Shown here piece after piece: positions 40,383-47,269 of a DNA stretch of 47,269 nucleotides. The translations under genes were made by a program, and so were the position numbers. The DNA lies in contig DLRQ01000008.1 of assembly GCA_002501135.1 (NCBI GenBank), positions 1-47,269 on the forward strand. Reading direction: 5' to 3'. Positions within the stretch are counted from its first letter, which is position 1. Every line of letters begins with the position of its first letter. Under the pieces are notes generated by a model that saw nothing but the letters and a program-made list of their open reading frames with translations, was not told the origin of the DNA and made no database searches. This stretch comes from Candidatus Neomicrothrix sp. UBA7884. GTDB taxonomy: Bacteria > Actinomycetota > Acidimicrobiia > Acidimicrobiales > MedAcidi-G1.

Positions 40383-42920
40383 TTGTTCGAGCGGTTTACC
40401 GACAGGGCACGCAGGGTCGTGGTACTTGCCCAGGAAGAAGCGCGCCTTCTCAACCACAACTACATCGGTACCGAGCACATCTTGCTGGGGCTCATCCACG
40501 AGGGTGAGGGCGTCGCAGCAAAGGCCCTGGAATCCCTCGGTATCTCGCTTGAGGCCGTTCGTAGTCAGGTCGAGGACCTGATCGGTCAGGGCGGCAGCTC
40601 GCCCAGCGGCCACATCCCGTTCACCCCGCGTGCCAAGAAGGTTCTCGAGTTGTCGCTGCGCGAGGCACTGCAGCTGGGGCACAACTACATCGGCACCGAG
40701 CACATCCTGCTGGGGCTCATCCGCGAGGGAGAGGGCGTCGCCGCCCAGGTTCTCGTCAAGTTGGGAGCCGACCTGTCAAGGGTGCGTCAACAGGTCATAC
40801 AACTGCTGTCTGGCTATTCGGGTGCCGGGCCGGGTCAGGGCTCAGGCGAGAAGGCCGGTGCGAGCACCGGTGGCAGCAGCGGAGATTCGGCTTCGGGTTC
40901 GCTGGTGCTTGACCAGTTCGGGCGCAACCTCACCCAGGCTGCCCGCGACAAAAAGCTCGATCCCGTGATCGGGCGGGCGAGCGAGACAGAACGCGTTATG
41001 CAGGTCCTGTCGCGTCGCACCAAGAACAACCCGGTGCTGATCGGTGAGCCGGGCGTCGGTAAGACGGCCATAGTCGAGGGTCTGGCCCAGATGATCGCGA
41101 ACGACGACGTGCCGGAGACCATCTCCAACAAGCAGGTGTACACCCTCGACCTGGGCGCACTGGTTGCCGGTAGCCGCTACCGGGGCGACTTCGAGGAACG
41201 TCTCAAGAAGGTCCTCAAGGAGATCACGACCCGTGGCGACATAATCTTGTTCATCGACGAGATCCATACCCTCGTCGGTGCCGGTGCAGCTGAGGGCGCT
41301 ATCGACGCAGCTTCGATTCTGAAGCCCATGTTGGCCCGCGGCGAGTTGCAGACCATCGGTGCCACCACGCTCGATGAGTACCGCAAGCACTTCGAGAAGG
41401 ATGCCGCCCTCGAGAGGCGCTTCCAGCCGGTCAAGGTCGAGGAACCGACGGTCACGCACACGATCGAGATACTCAAGGGTCTTCGTGAGCGTTATGAGAC
41501 CCACCATCGGGTGACCATCACCGACCAGGCCCTCGTGGCTGCAGCCAACCTGGCTGACCGATACATCTCAGACCGCTTTCTCCCTGACAAGGCCATTGAC
41601 CTCATCGACGAGGCCGGCTCGCGGCTGCGTATCAGACGCATGCACACCCCCGAGGATCTGCGTGACCTCGAGGTGGCGTTGGCCGAGGTGGTCATGCAGA
41701 AGAATGCTGCTGTCGAGGCCCAGGACTTCGAGGAGGCCGGGGGTCTGCGCGACCGCGAAAAGGAGATCCTGGCCGCCAAGGAGGCCAAGGAGGCCGAGAT
41801 CCGTTCGTCAGGCGTCGACCTGTTCGACGAGGTCGACGAGGAGGCCATCGCAGAGGTTCTTTCTCTCTGGACGGGTATTCCGGTGTACAAGCTCACCGAG
41901 GAGGAGACCCAGAAGCTGCTCCGCATGGAGGACGAGCTACATAAGAGGGTCATCGGCCAGGAGGACGCCATCAAGGCGGTCAGCCAGGCCATCCGCCGCA
42001 CGCGTGCCGGCCTCAAGGACCCCAAGCGGCCATCGGGTTCGTTTGTGTTCCTCGGTCCGTCGGGTGTCGGCAAGACCGAGTTGGCTAAGACCCTCGCCGA
42101 GTTTCTCTTCGGCGACGAGGAGGCCCTCGTCTCGCTCGACATGTCCGAGTACATGGAGAAGCACACGGTGAGCAGGCTGGTGGGTTCACCCCCGGGCTAT
42201 GTCGGCTACGACGAGGGTGGACAGCTGACCGAGGCTGTTCGTCGGCGTCCGTTCTCTGTGGTTCTGTTCGACGAGGTCGAAAAGGCCCACCCCGATGTGT
42301 TCAACACGCTGCTTCAGATCCTCGAGGAGGGCCGCCTCACCGACGCGCAGGGGCGATCCGTTGACTTTCGCAACACGGTCCTGATCATGACCTCCAACCT
42401 GGGCACGGCCGACCTGCGCAAGGCCAGCCTGGGCTTCACCAAGTCAGATGAGGCCGTGTCCTACGAGCGCATGAAGGTCAAGGTGAACGATGCCCTCAAG
42501 GACCACTTCAGGCCCGAGTTCCTGAACCGCATCGACGACACCATCGTGTTCCACGAGTTGACTGTTCCCGAGGTGACCCGCATCGTCGACCTCATGATCC
42601 GTCGTGTGTCGATGCAGCTGGCAGGTCAGGGTCTGGGCCTCGAGTTGACCGATGCCGCCAAGGCACACCTGGCACGTGAGGGCTACGACCCCACGATGGG
42701 TGCGAGACCGCTGCGGCGTGCCATCCAGCACCTGGTCGAGGATCCCCTCAGCGAACGCCTGTTGAACAAGGAGTTCACTGCAGGTCAGATAGTCATCGTC
42801 GATGTGGCCACCGATGAGGAGAAGGCTGAAGCCGGTGACGATGCCCCGGTGCTGGTGTTCCGCTCCATTGAGGGTTTCGAGCCGCCGACGGTCGAGATGG
42901 CCGTAGAGGGCGCTGAGTAG
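40383..42920 (+). CDS. clpC: ATP-dependent Clp protease ATPase subunit ClpC
   Basis: A Hsp100 unfoldase that feeds substrates to ClpP. The start is TTG 40383 (FERFTDRARRVVVLAQEEA), since homologues begin MFERF; GACAGGAGAAA precedes it. The frame is open upstream to 40068 but that part overlaps the divergent gene. The product is 845 residues. The Clp N repeats (1-150) contain the twin LNHNYIGTEHILLGL/LGHNYIGTEHILLGL blocks. AAA+ domain 1 has Walker A GEPGVGKT from 221 and Walker B DEIHTLVGAG. The UVR domain is near 437-470, and AAA+ domain 2 has GPSGVGKTELAK from 558. The C-terminal D2 region is complete. Confidence 0.98.
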   Translation: MFERFTDRARRVVVLAQEEARLLNHNYIGTEHILLGLIHEGEGVAAKALESLGISLEAVRSQVEDLIGQGGSSPSGHIPFTPRAKKVLELSLREALQLGHNYIGTEHILLGLIREGEGVAAQVLVKLGADLSRVRQQVIQLLSGYSGAGPGQGSGEKAGASTGGSSGDSASGSLVLDQFGRNLTQAARDKKLDPVIGRASETERVMQVLSRRTKNNPVLIGEPGVGKTAIVEGLAQMIANDDVPETISNKQVYTLDLGALVAGSRYRGDFEERLKKVLKEITTRGDIILFIDEIHTLVGAGAAEGAIDAASILKPMLARGELQTIGATTLDEYRKHFEKDAALERRFQPVKVEEPTVTHTIEILKGLRERYETHHRVTITDQALVAAANLADRYISDRFLPDKAIDLIDEAGSRLRIRRMHTPEDLRDLEVALAEVVMQKNAAVEAQDFEEAGGLRDREKEILAAKEAKEAEIRSSGVDLFDEVDEEAIAEVLSLWTGIPVYKLTEEETQKLLRMEDELHKRVIGQEDAIKAVSQAIRRTRAGLKDPKRPSGSFVFLGPSGVGKTELAKTLAEFLFGDEEALVSLDMSEYMEKHTVSRLVGSPPGYVGYDEGGQLTEAVRRRPFSVVLFDEVEKAHPDVFNTLLQILEEGRLTDAQGRSVDFRNTVLIMTSNLGTADLRKASLGFTKSDEAVSYERMKVKVNDALKDHFRPEFLNRIDDTIVFHELTVPEVTRIVDLMIRRVSMQLAGQGLGLELTDAAKAHLAREGYDPTMGARPLRRAIQHLVEDPLSERLLNKEFTAGQIVIVDVATDEEKAEAGDDAPVLVFRSIEGFEPPTVEMAVEGAE

Positions 42921-42975
42921 ACCAGCGGCCGGCAGCACCGCTGTCGCACCGTTCCCGCACGCATGTCCTGCTGGC

Positions 42976-42981
42976 TAGCGT
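42976..42981 (+). promoter_or_regulatory. -10 box (TAGCGT) for leaderless LppM/HAD gene
   Basis: TAGCGT lies 7 nt before the ATG at 42989 and only 1 nt before the alternative GTG at 42983, which favours the ATG. Confidence 0.55.
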
Positions 42982-42988
42982 CGTGACC

Positions 42989-44551
42989 ATGTCCCTGCCG
43001 CTGCTAAACCCGCCGTCGCGGTTCAGGTGCGCCCCGGTGGTGCCCCACCTCTTTCGACTGCTGGTCCTGATGGTGGTCCTTGTCGCGTCAGCGTCGGCCT
43101 GCCGGGCTGATGCGACGGTGTCGGTTCGCCTCGGCGAGGACGGCTCTGGCGTGGTCGAGGTCGCTTTGGTTCTTGATGACGAGGCTGTGGAGGCCGTGGG
43201 TGGAATCGACCATCAGCTACGCCTCGAGGACCTGGAGGATGCAGGGTGGGACGTCACCGGGCCGGAACGCCTGGTCGAGAATGGCCTTACGTCGGTGGTT
43301 GCAACCAAGGGATTTGAGGTGCCCGACAGGCTTCCACCGATCCTGGATGAGATCGCCGGGCCGGGGGTGTTCACCGATATGGGTCTCGTGCGGAATCGGT
43401 CGTTTGCGCGTACGACGTGGAGCCTGTCGGGAAGGGTCGACCTGTCGGGTGGCCTAGAGGCTCTTAGCGACCCGGCCCTCAGTGAGACTCTCTCGGGCCT
43501 GCCGCTGGGGCGCACCCGAGAGGAGTTGTCGGAGTTGGCCGGTTGTGTCGGCTGCGATCCGGCCGACATGTTCAGCCTGGACCTGGTCATTGCACTGCCC
43601 GGTGAGGTTGTCGCCAATGCCGACAGGGTCGACGACGGCGCGGCCGTGTGGGCCGTGGCACTGGGGGATTCGACGCCGACGTTTGTCGATGTGTCGGGGT
43701 CTGTTGCCGACCGGGCCCCGCGGCTCTGGTTGGGAGCGTCGCTGACGTTGGCATTTCTGCTGGTTGTGCTGGGTCTGTACCGGTTGGTTCGCCGTCACCT
43801 GGGCCACAACCCACTTGGTCGACGGGTGCGGCACCTGTCCAGGCCGACCCGAAGGCGTGGACGTCCTGCCGAGATTATCGAGCAGAGGCCGCCCCGCCCC
43901 GAGGAGTCCGGCGAGCAGCGCCTGGAACTCGTCGTGCTCGGGGGGATCGGGGTGGTCTGGGACGGGGGTACCGACCCGGAGGGCCTGCTTGTTTCGTTTG
44001 TAAGGGAACACGGGGGCATAGCTGACCCGCGCGAGGTGGCCGACAGGTACCGTGCAGCCAGCCTGGGTCAGGTCTCGGCGGCGGAGTTCTGGTCTGCTGT
44101 CGGGGTGGTCGGCGATGCAGCGGACCTGGACGCGCGGTACCTGTCCGGTGTCAGGCTGAGGCCCGATGTTCCCGTGTTCCTCGACCAGATGCACAAACGG
44201 GAGATGACGGTTGCGTGCCTGACTAATGCTGTGCTGCCCTGGACCGTGCTGCTGCGCAGCAGGTTCAACCTGGATGACCTGATCAGCCACTGGGTGGTCA
44301 GCGGTGAGGTTGGGGCCCGCAAGCCGGGTCAGGCCATGTTCGAGGCACTCCGCCGCATGTCCGGAGTGCCTTTTTCGAACATGTTGCTGATTGATTCTGA
44401 GATTGCGACGCTCGAGGCAGCCCGAACCATGGGTATGTCGACGGTGCTGATGACCGGCACTGCGCTTATCCCCGAGGGCCTGGCGCACCCGACCATCGAC
44501 TCGTTCTCAGGCCTCTTCCGCAAAAAGGGTGGTGAGCCCCCGGGCCGGTAG
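42989..44551 (+). CDS. Membrane-anchored LppM-like ectodomain fused to a HAD-like domain without nucleophile
   Basis: A 520-residue two-part protein. Residues 1-40 form a signal segment with a hydrophobic core and ASASAC, a weak lipobox. The next 200 residues (starting DATVSVRLGEDGSGVVEVAL) resemble the LppM/DUF3153 lipoprotein domain. A transmembrane helix lies near 246-267 (LWLGASLTLAFLLVVLGLYRL), followed by a basic stretch and a cytoplasmic HAD-like domain from about 310. HAD motif II (CLTNA), motif III Lys445 in ARKPGQAMFEAL and motif IV LLIDSEIATLEAARTMGM are kept. Motif I is VVLGGIGVVWDGG, with Val316 where HAD enzymes have the nucleophile Asp, so the domain is probably inactive. It sits between clpC and radA. 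Confidence 0.75.
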   Translation: MSLPLLNPPSRFRCAPVVPHLFRLLVLMVVLVASASACRADATVSVRLGEDGSGVVEVALVLDDEAVEAVGGIDHQLRLEDLEDAGWDVTGPERLVENGLTSVVATKGFEVPDRLPPILDEIAGPGVFTDMGLVRNRSFARTTWSLSGRVDLSGGLEALSDPALSETLSGLPLGRTREELSELAGCVGCDPADMFSLDLVIALPGEVVANADRVDDGAAVWAVALGDSTPTFVDVSGSVADRAPRLWLGASLTLAFLLVVLGLYRLVRRHLGHNPLGRRVRHLSRPTRRRGRPAEIIEQRPPRPEESGEQRLELVVLGGIGVVWDGGTDPEGLLVSFVREHGGIADPREVADRYRAASLGQVSAAEFWSAVGVVGDAADLDARYLSGVRLRPDVPVFLDQMHKREMTVACLTNAVLPWTVLLRSRFNLDDLISHWVVSGEVGARKPGQAMFEALRRMSGVPFSNMLLIDSEIATLEAARTMGMSTVLMTGTALIPEGLAHPTIDSFSGLFRKKGGEPPGR

Positions 44552-44595
44552 GGGGTGCGGGCCGGTATCGCTCCTGCCCTGTCACAGGCCCTCTC

Positions 44596-44601
44596 TAGGG
44601 T
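44596..44601 (+). promoter_or_regulatory. -10 box (TAGGGT) for leaderless radA
   Basis: TAGGGT lies 7 nt before the radA ATG at 44609. Confidence 0.6.
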
Positions 44602-44608
44602 CGTCGCC

Positions 44609-46060
44609 ATGTCGATTGATGTGACCCACCCAGGCAGCATTCAGACCGCCGGAAGGCCTTCCAGAGGGGCTTTCGGTCGGTCCGGCCGCTCCTCGTTCGT
44701 GTGCTCCGGATGTGGGGCCTCCCAGCCAAAGTGGGTCGGTTGCTGCCCGGGGTGTGGCGAGTGGAACACCCTCCAGGAGGCCCTTGTGGTCGCCTCGGCG
44801 GTAGTCCACAGCGGCGAGGCGGTGCCGTTGACACAGGTTCCTTCCACATCGTTCCAGGCGGTGCCAACGGGCATCAGCGAGCTCGACAGGGCCCTCGGTG
44901 GGGGTCTCGTGCCCGGGTCGGTGACCCTCGTCTGCGGTGAGCCCGGCATCGGAAAGTCGACGTTGACCCTGCAGTTGGCAGCTGAGCAGGTGTGTTGTGG
45001 CCGGAGTGTCCTGATGGTCTGTGCCGAGGAGTCGCCCGCCCAGGTGAGAGGCCGTGCCGAGAGGCTGGGTGGCCTTTACGATGACCTGCTCATCACCTCG
45101 GTTTCCTCGGTAGAGGGAATCGTCGGCCTGCTTGACCGGCACCGGCCCGACCTGTTGATCGTGGATTCCATCCAAACCGTCCACCTTGAATCGGCAGCCG
45201 GTGGAGGTCCGGGAAGTACCGGCCAGGTCAGGGCGTGTGCCCAGCGCCTCGTGGTCGAGGCAAAGGAGCGTGGCCTTACGACCGTGCTCGTCGGGCACCT
45301 CACCAAGGACGGCTCGCTGGCCGGACCCAAGGTGCTCGAGCACGTTGTCGACACCGTTACCGAACTGGCCGGTGACCGCCATCACGCCCTGCGCCTGCTC
45401 CGGGTCTCCAAGCACCGCTTCGGCCCCACCGACGAGTTGGGCCTGTTCGAGATGGCCTCTGCGGGCCTGCTGCCGGTCGACGACCCCAGTGGGCTGTTTC
45501 TTGCCGACCGGTCCGTCGGTACGTCTGGTTCGGTTGTGCTTCCGGCAATGGAGGGCCACAGGACCCTCCTGGTTGAGTTGCAGGCACTCGTGGCAAGGTC
45601 AACCACGCCCCACCCCCGGCGCTCGTCACAGGGTGTCGATCCGCGTCGCCTGGCGCTGCTGCTGGCGGTACTCGAGCGACGGGTCTGCCTGGACCTGTCC
45701 GGCGTCGATGTCTACGCCACTGCCGTCGGTGGTGTGCAGGTGACTGAACCCGGTTCCGATCTGCCTCTGGCCCTGGCGGTCGTGTCGGCGGCCACCAACC
45801 GGTGTATGGCCGCTCAGGTGGTGGCATGTGGCGAGGTCGGCCTGGGGGGCGAGGTCCGCCAGGTGGCGGGGCTCGAGCGGCGCCTGCACGAGGCCCATCG
45901 TCTGGGGTTCCACCGGGCGATTCTTCCCGCTTCCTCTCCGGAGCCCCCGGCGGGTATGACCGCCGTGTGGGTAGCCACCCTGGCCGACGCCGTGGCGGCT
46001 GCTGGCCTGTCAACCGGCCCGGCGGTGGCAGGTGGGGCGGCATACCAGACCCGCCTCTGA
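44609..46060 (+). CDS. radA: DNA repair protein RadA
   Basis: RadA/Sms is a hexameric helicase for branch migration in recombination. ATG 44609 is set by the -10 box; the frame opens 18 codons earlier. The product is 483 residues. An N-terminal four-Cys zinc finger (FVCSGCGASQPKWVGCCPGCGEWNTL) is followed by the RecA core with Walker A GEPGIGKST and Walker B LLIVDSIQTV. The RadA-specific KNRFG motif reads KHRFG (268-272), a substitution of its Asn. The C-terminal Lon-protease-like domain (DVYATAVGGVQVTEPGSDLPLALAVVSA) follows. In mycobacteria radA adjoins disA; here the next gene is a copper lipoprotein. Confidence 0.96.
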   Translation: MSIDVTHPGSIQTAGRPSRGAFGRSGRSSFVCSGCGASQPKWVGCCPGCGEWNTLQEALVVASAVVHSGEAVPLTQVPSTSFQAVPTGISELDRALGGGLVPGSVTLVCGEPGIGKSTLTLQLAAEQVCCGRSVLMVCAEESPAQVRGRAERLGGLYDDLLITSVSSVEGIVGLLDRHRPDLLIVDSIQTVHLESAAGGGPGSTGQVRACAQRLVVEAKERGLTTVLVGHLTKDGSLAGPKVLEHVVDTVTELAGDRHHALRLLRVSKHRFGPTDELGLFEMASAGLLPVDDPSGLFLADRSVGTSGSVVLPAMEGHRTLLVELQALVARSTTPHPRRSSQGVDPRRLALLLAVLERRVCLDLSGVDVYATAVGGVQVTEPGSDLPLALAVVSAATNRCMAAQVVACGEVGLGGEVRQVAGLERRLHEAHRLGFHRAILPASSPEPPAGMTAVWVATLADAVAAAGLSTGPAVAGGAAYQTRL

Positions 46061-46207
46061 ACAAGTTGATGGAGGCGACTAGCCCTCTACAGGGGTGGTC
46101 AGGGTTTTCTCACCAAGCATGAGACAGAGGAAGTTGCGGTTCGTTGACGTCTCATTCTCCTACCTTCTGTTTTGCTCCGCGACATTCGTATAGGGAGGAG
46201 TAGCCAC

Positions 46208-46633
46208 GTGAGAATGAAGTGCGGAGTACGAAAGGTCATTGCCTTGCTGGGGGTGTTGCTTTTTGTTTCGACTGCGGTGACCGCATGTGGTGACAGCAGT
46301 GGCAGCAGTGGTGGAACCTCGTTCACGGTAAAGGCATCTGAGTTCGAGTTCGACAACACTGAATGGTCTGTCCCAGCCGGTGAGTCGATCTCGATCACGT
46401 TTATCAACGAGGGACAGGTTCAACATGAGTGGGCTGTAGTCAATCTCGGTATGGACATTGACAAGGGCTCGGAGTTCACTGAAGACCACGTGCTCTGGGA
46501 GATCGAGAAGCAGGACGGCGGAGTTACTGTTACTGAGTCCTATACGTTTGACACCCCGGGCACCTATCAGGTGATCTGCGCGCTCGAGGGCCATGTGGAT
46601 GCTGGAATGGTCGGAACGCTCGTGGCTAGCTGA
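46208..46633 (+). CDS. Cupredoxin-domain lipoprotein (type 1 copper)
   Basis: A 141-residue exported lipoprotein. GTG 46208 follows AGGGAGGAG with 7-nt spacing. The signal peptide ends in VTAC, a lipobox with lipidated Cys27, then a Ser/Gly-rich tether. The domain has the plastocyanin-like order of copper ligands: His73 (QHEW), Cys124, His129 and Met134 in CALEGHVDAGM, with the usual five-residue spacing. It should bind type 1 copper and carry electrons or copper at the outer face of the membrane. No oxidase or nitrite reductase genes adjoin it. The upstream 147 bp is more A+T-rich than its surroundings, but no clear promoter was found. Confidence 0.9.
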   Translation: MRMKCGVRKVIALLGVLLFVSTAVTACGDSSGSSGGTSFTVKASEFEFDNTEWSVPAGESISITFINEGQVQHEWAVVNLGMDIDKGSEFTEDHVLWEIEKQDGGVTVTESYTFDTPGTYQVICALEGHVDAGMVGTLVAS

Positions 46634-46657
46634 CATATTTCCTGATCTGTAGTGGCG

Positions 46658-46699
46658 GATCCCGATCTTCCCTCCCTGACTGGATGGTGGATTGGGATC
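46658..46699 (+). terminator. Possible hairpin after the cupredoxin gene
   Basis: GATCCCGATC (46658-46667) pairs with GATTGGGATC (46690-46699), 10 bp with one G-U, around a 22-base loop. There is no T tract. It lies 25 bp after the stop codon. Confidence 0.35.
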
Positions 46700-46795
46700 T
46701 CGTCGTTCTTGTTGGGCTTGGACGTGGAAGCCAGTAGCGGGTGCTGCCCCGTTACCCATGTCCGCGAGGCGGTTCTGGTGGGCTAGACAGGGTCA

Positions 46796-47269
46796 GTGCG
46801 AATTCATCTGCCCTCAGGTACGGCTGCTGAGCTGGTGCAACCGGTAGGTGGTGCAGGCAGCCGTGGTCTAGTCGTTGTTCCCGACATCATGGGCCTGCGG
46901 CCGCTGTGTGACGGCATCGTGGCGGACCTGTCAGCTGCCAACGGCTGGTCGGTGTGTGCCTTTGAGCTCTACCCGGGTCAGGAGCACCTGGACCTCGAGG
47001 GGCGTCACGAGGCTGCAGGTGCTCTGGGCGATGAGCGGGTGCTCGGCGATGCCATCGCCGCAGCCGATGCCACCGGGGCCGACACCGTTGGGATTCTGGG
47101 CTTCTGCATGGGTGGCATGTACGTGCTCAAGGCCGTTGCCACGGGACGGTTCGACCGGCACTGTCCCCTCTACGGCATGGTCAGGGTGCCTGAGCGTTGG
47201 CACGGCGTTGGCCAGGGTGAGCCCCTCGACGCCCTGTCACAGGGCGACGCCTCGTCGGTGCTGGCGATC
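46796..47269 (+). CDS. Dienelactone hydrolase family protein (3' truncated by window edge)
   Basis: An alpha/beta-hydrolase of the dienelactone hydrolase type; 158 codons are visible from GTG 46796 (RIHLPSGTAAELVQP) and the frame is open at the window end. It shows VVVPDIMGLRPL, then FELYPGQEHLDLEGRHEAAGAL, and the nucleophile elbow GFCMGGMYVLKA with Cys104, the cysteine typical of this family. The later catalytic Asp and His lie beyond the window. The substrate is unknown. A TAGACA sequence lies 6 nt before the GTG but does not match TANNNT, and no Shine-Dalgarno sequence was seen. Confidence 0.88.
   Translation, partial: MRIHLPSGTAAELVQPVGGAGSRGLVVVPDIMGLRPLCDGIVADLSAANGWSVCAFELYPGQEHLDLEGRHEAAGALGDERVLGDAIAAADATGADTVGILGFCMGGMYVLKAVATGRFDRHCPLYGMVRVPERWHGVGQGEPLDALSQGDASSVLAI

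Noticed and set aside
46784..46789. TAGACA as a leaderless -10 box for the dienelactone hydrolase gene
   Set aside because: The spacing of 6 nt to GTG 46796 fits, but the last base is not T, so it was left out of the set.
1..47269. CRISPR arrays, insertion sequences, prophage, integrase or transposase genes
   Set aside because: No regularly spaced direct repeats and no mobile-element protein motifs were seen; genes and gaps all look like core chromosome.

Overview
The window is high-G+C DNA (roughly two thirds G+C by eye) packed with housekeeping genes, nearly all on the + strand. It looks like an actinobacterium, most likely of the class Acidimicrobiia. This is inferred from a GuaB3-type IMP dehydrogenase, an F420-type luciferase-like oxidoreductase, a TIGR03086 (mycothiol-dependent-enzyme-like) protein, a DUF2342 metalloprotease, many GTG/TTG starts and many genes that appear leaderless. 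From memory, the gene order resembles the Mycobacterium tuberculosis stretch from rpsK/rpoA through glmM/glmS, alr, tsaE-tsaB-rimI-tsaD, groES-groEL and guaB3/guaA, then the DUF2342 gene-tilS-hpt-folE-folP-folB-folK-panC-coaX-lysS-clpC-radA block. ftsH, panD, lsr2 and disA are missing from their usual places.

Layout. 1-4188: ribosome and RNA polymerase genes (rpsK partial, rpsD, rpoA, rplQ, truA, rplM, rpsI). 4232-9126: the UDP-GlcNAc precursor enzymes GlmM and an unusually large (1143 aa) GlmS. 9149-14640: acpS, the NAD(P)HX repair enzyme, alanine racemase, a queuosine-tRNA mannosyltransferase-like enzyme, a P1 peptidase and a family-4 uracil-DNA glycosylase. 14637-17401: the t6A operon tsaE-tsaB-rimI-tsaD. 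17478-19544: groESL with a CIRCE operator and a strong terminator. 19569-26177: Nudix hydrolase, group II decarboxylase, guaB3, guaA, a TIGR03086 protein and a reverse-strand LLM oxidoreductase. 26249-31544: a PcrA/UvrD helicase, tRNA-Thr(CGT), a 44-residue membrane protein, a metalloprotease, tilS and hpt. 31541-39183: a decayed folE, then folP, a catalytically dead phosphatase-fold protein, folB, folK, a DUF2520 protein, panC, nadC, coaX and lysS. 39198-47269: a reverse-strand polyprenyl synthase, clpC, a lipoprotein/pseudo-HAD fusion, radA, a type-1 copper lipoprotein and a partial dienelactone hydrolase.

The clearest features not explained by ordinary gene calling are these. (1) At least eleven genes, and two tiny ORFs, have a TANNNT -10 box exactly 6-8 nt before the start codon, so they are probably transcribed without a leader; this also fixes several start codons. 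(2) folE carries two nonsense codons and a frameshift while the rest of the folate operon is intact. (3) GlmS keeps all its catalytic motifs but has an added helical insert and a C-terminal domain of about 200 residues. (4) Two proteins keep an enzyme fold but have lost the nucleophile: a DUSP23-like phosphatase in the folate operon and a membrane-tethered HAD domain. No CRISPR array, insertion sequence, prophage or transfer signature was seen. No stretch over 300 bases lacks a gene or gene remnant.
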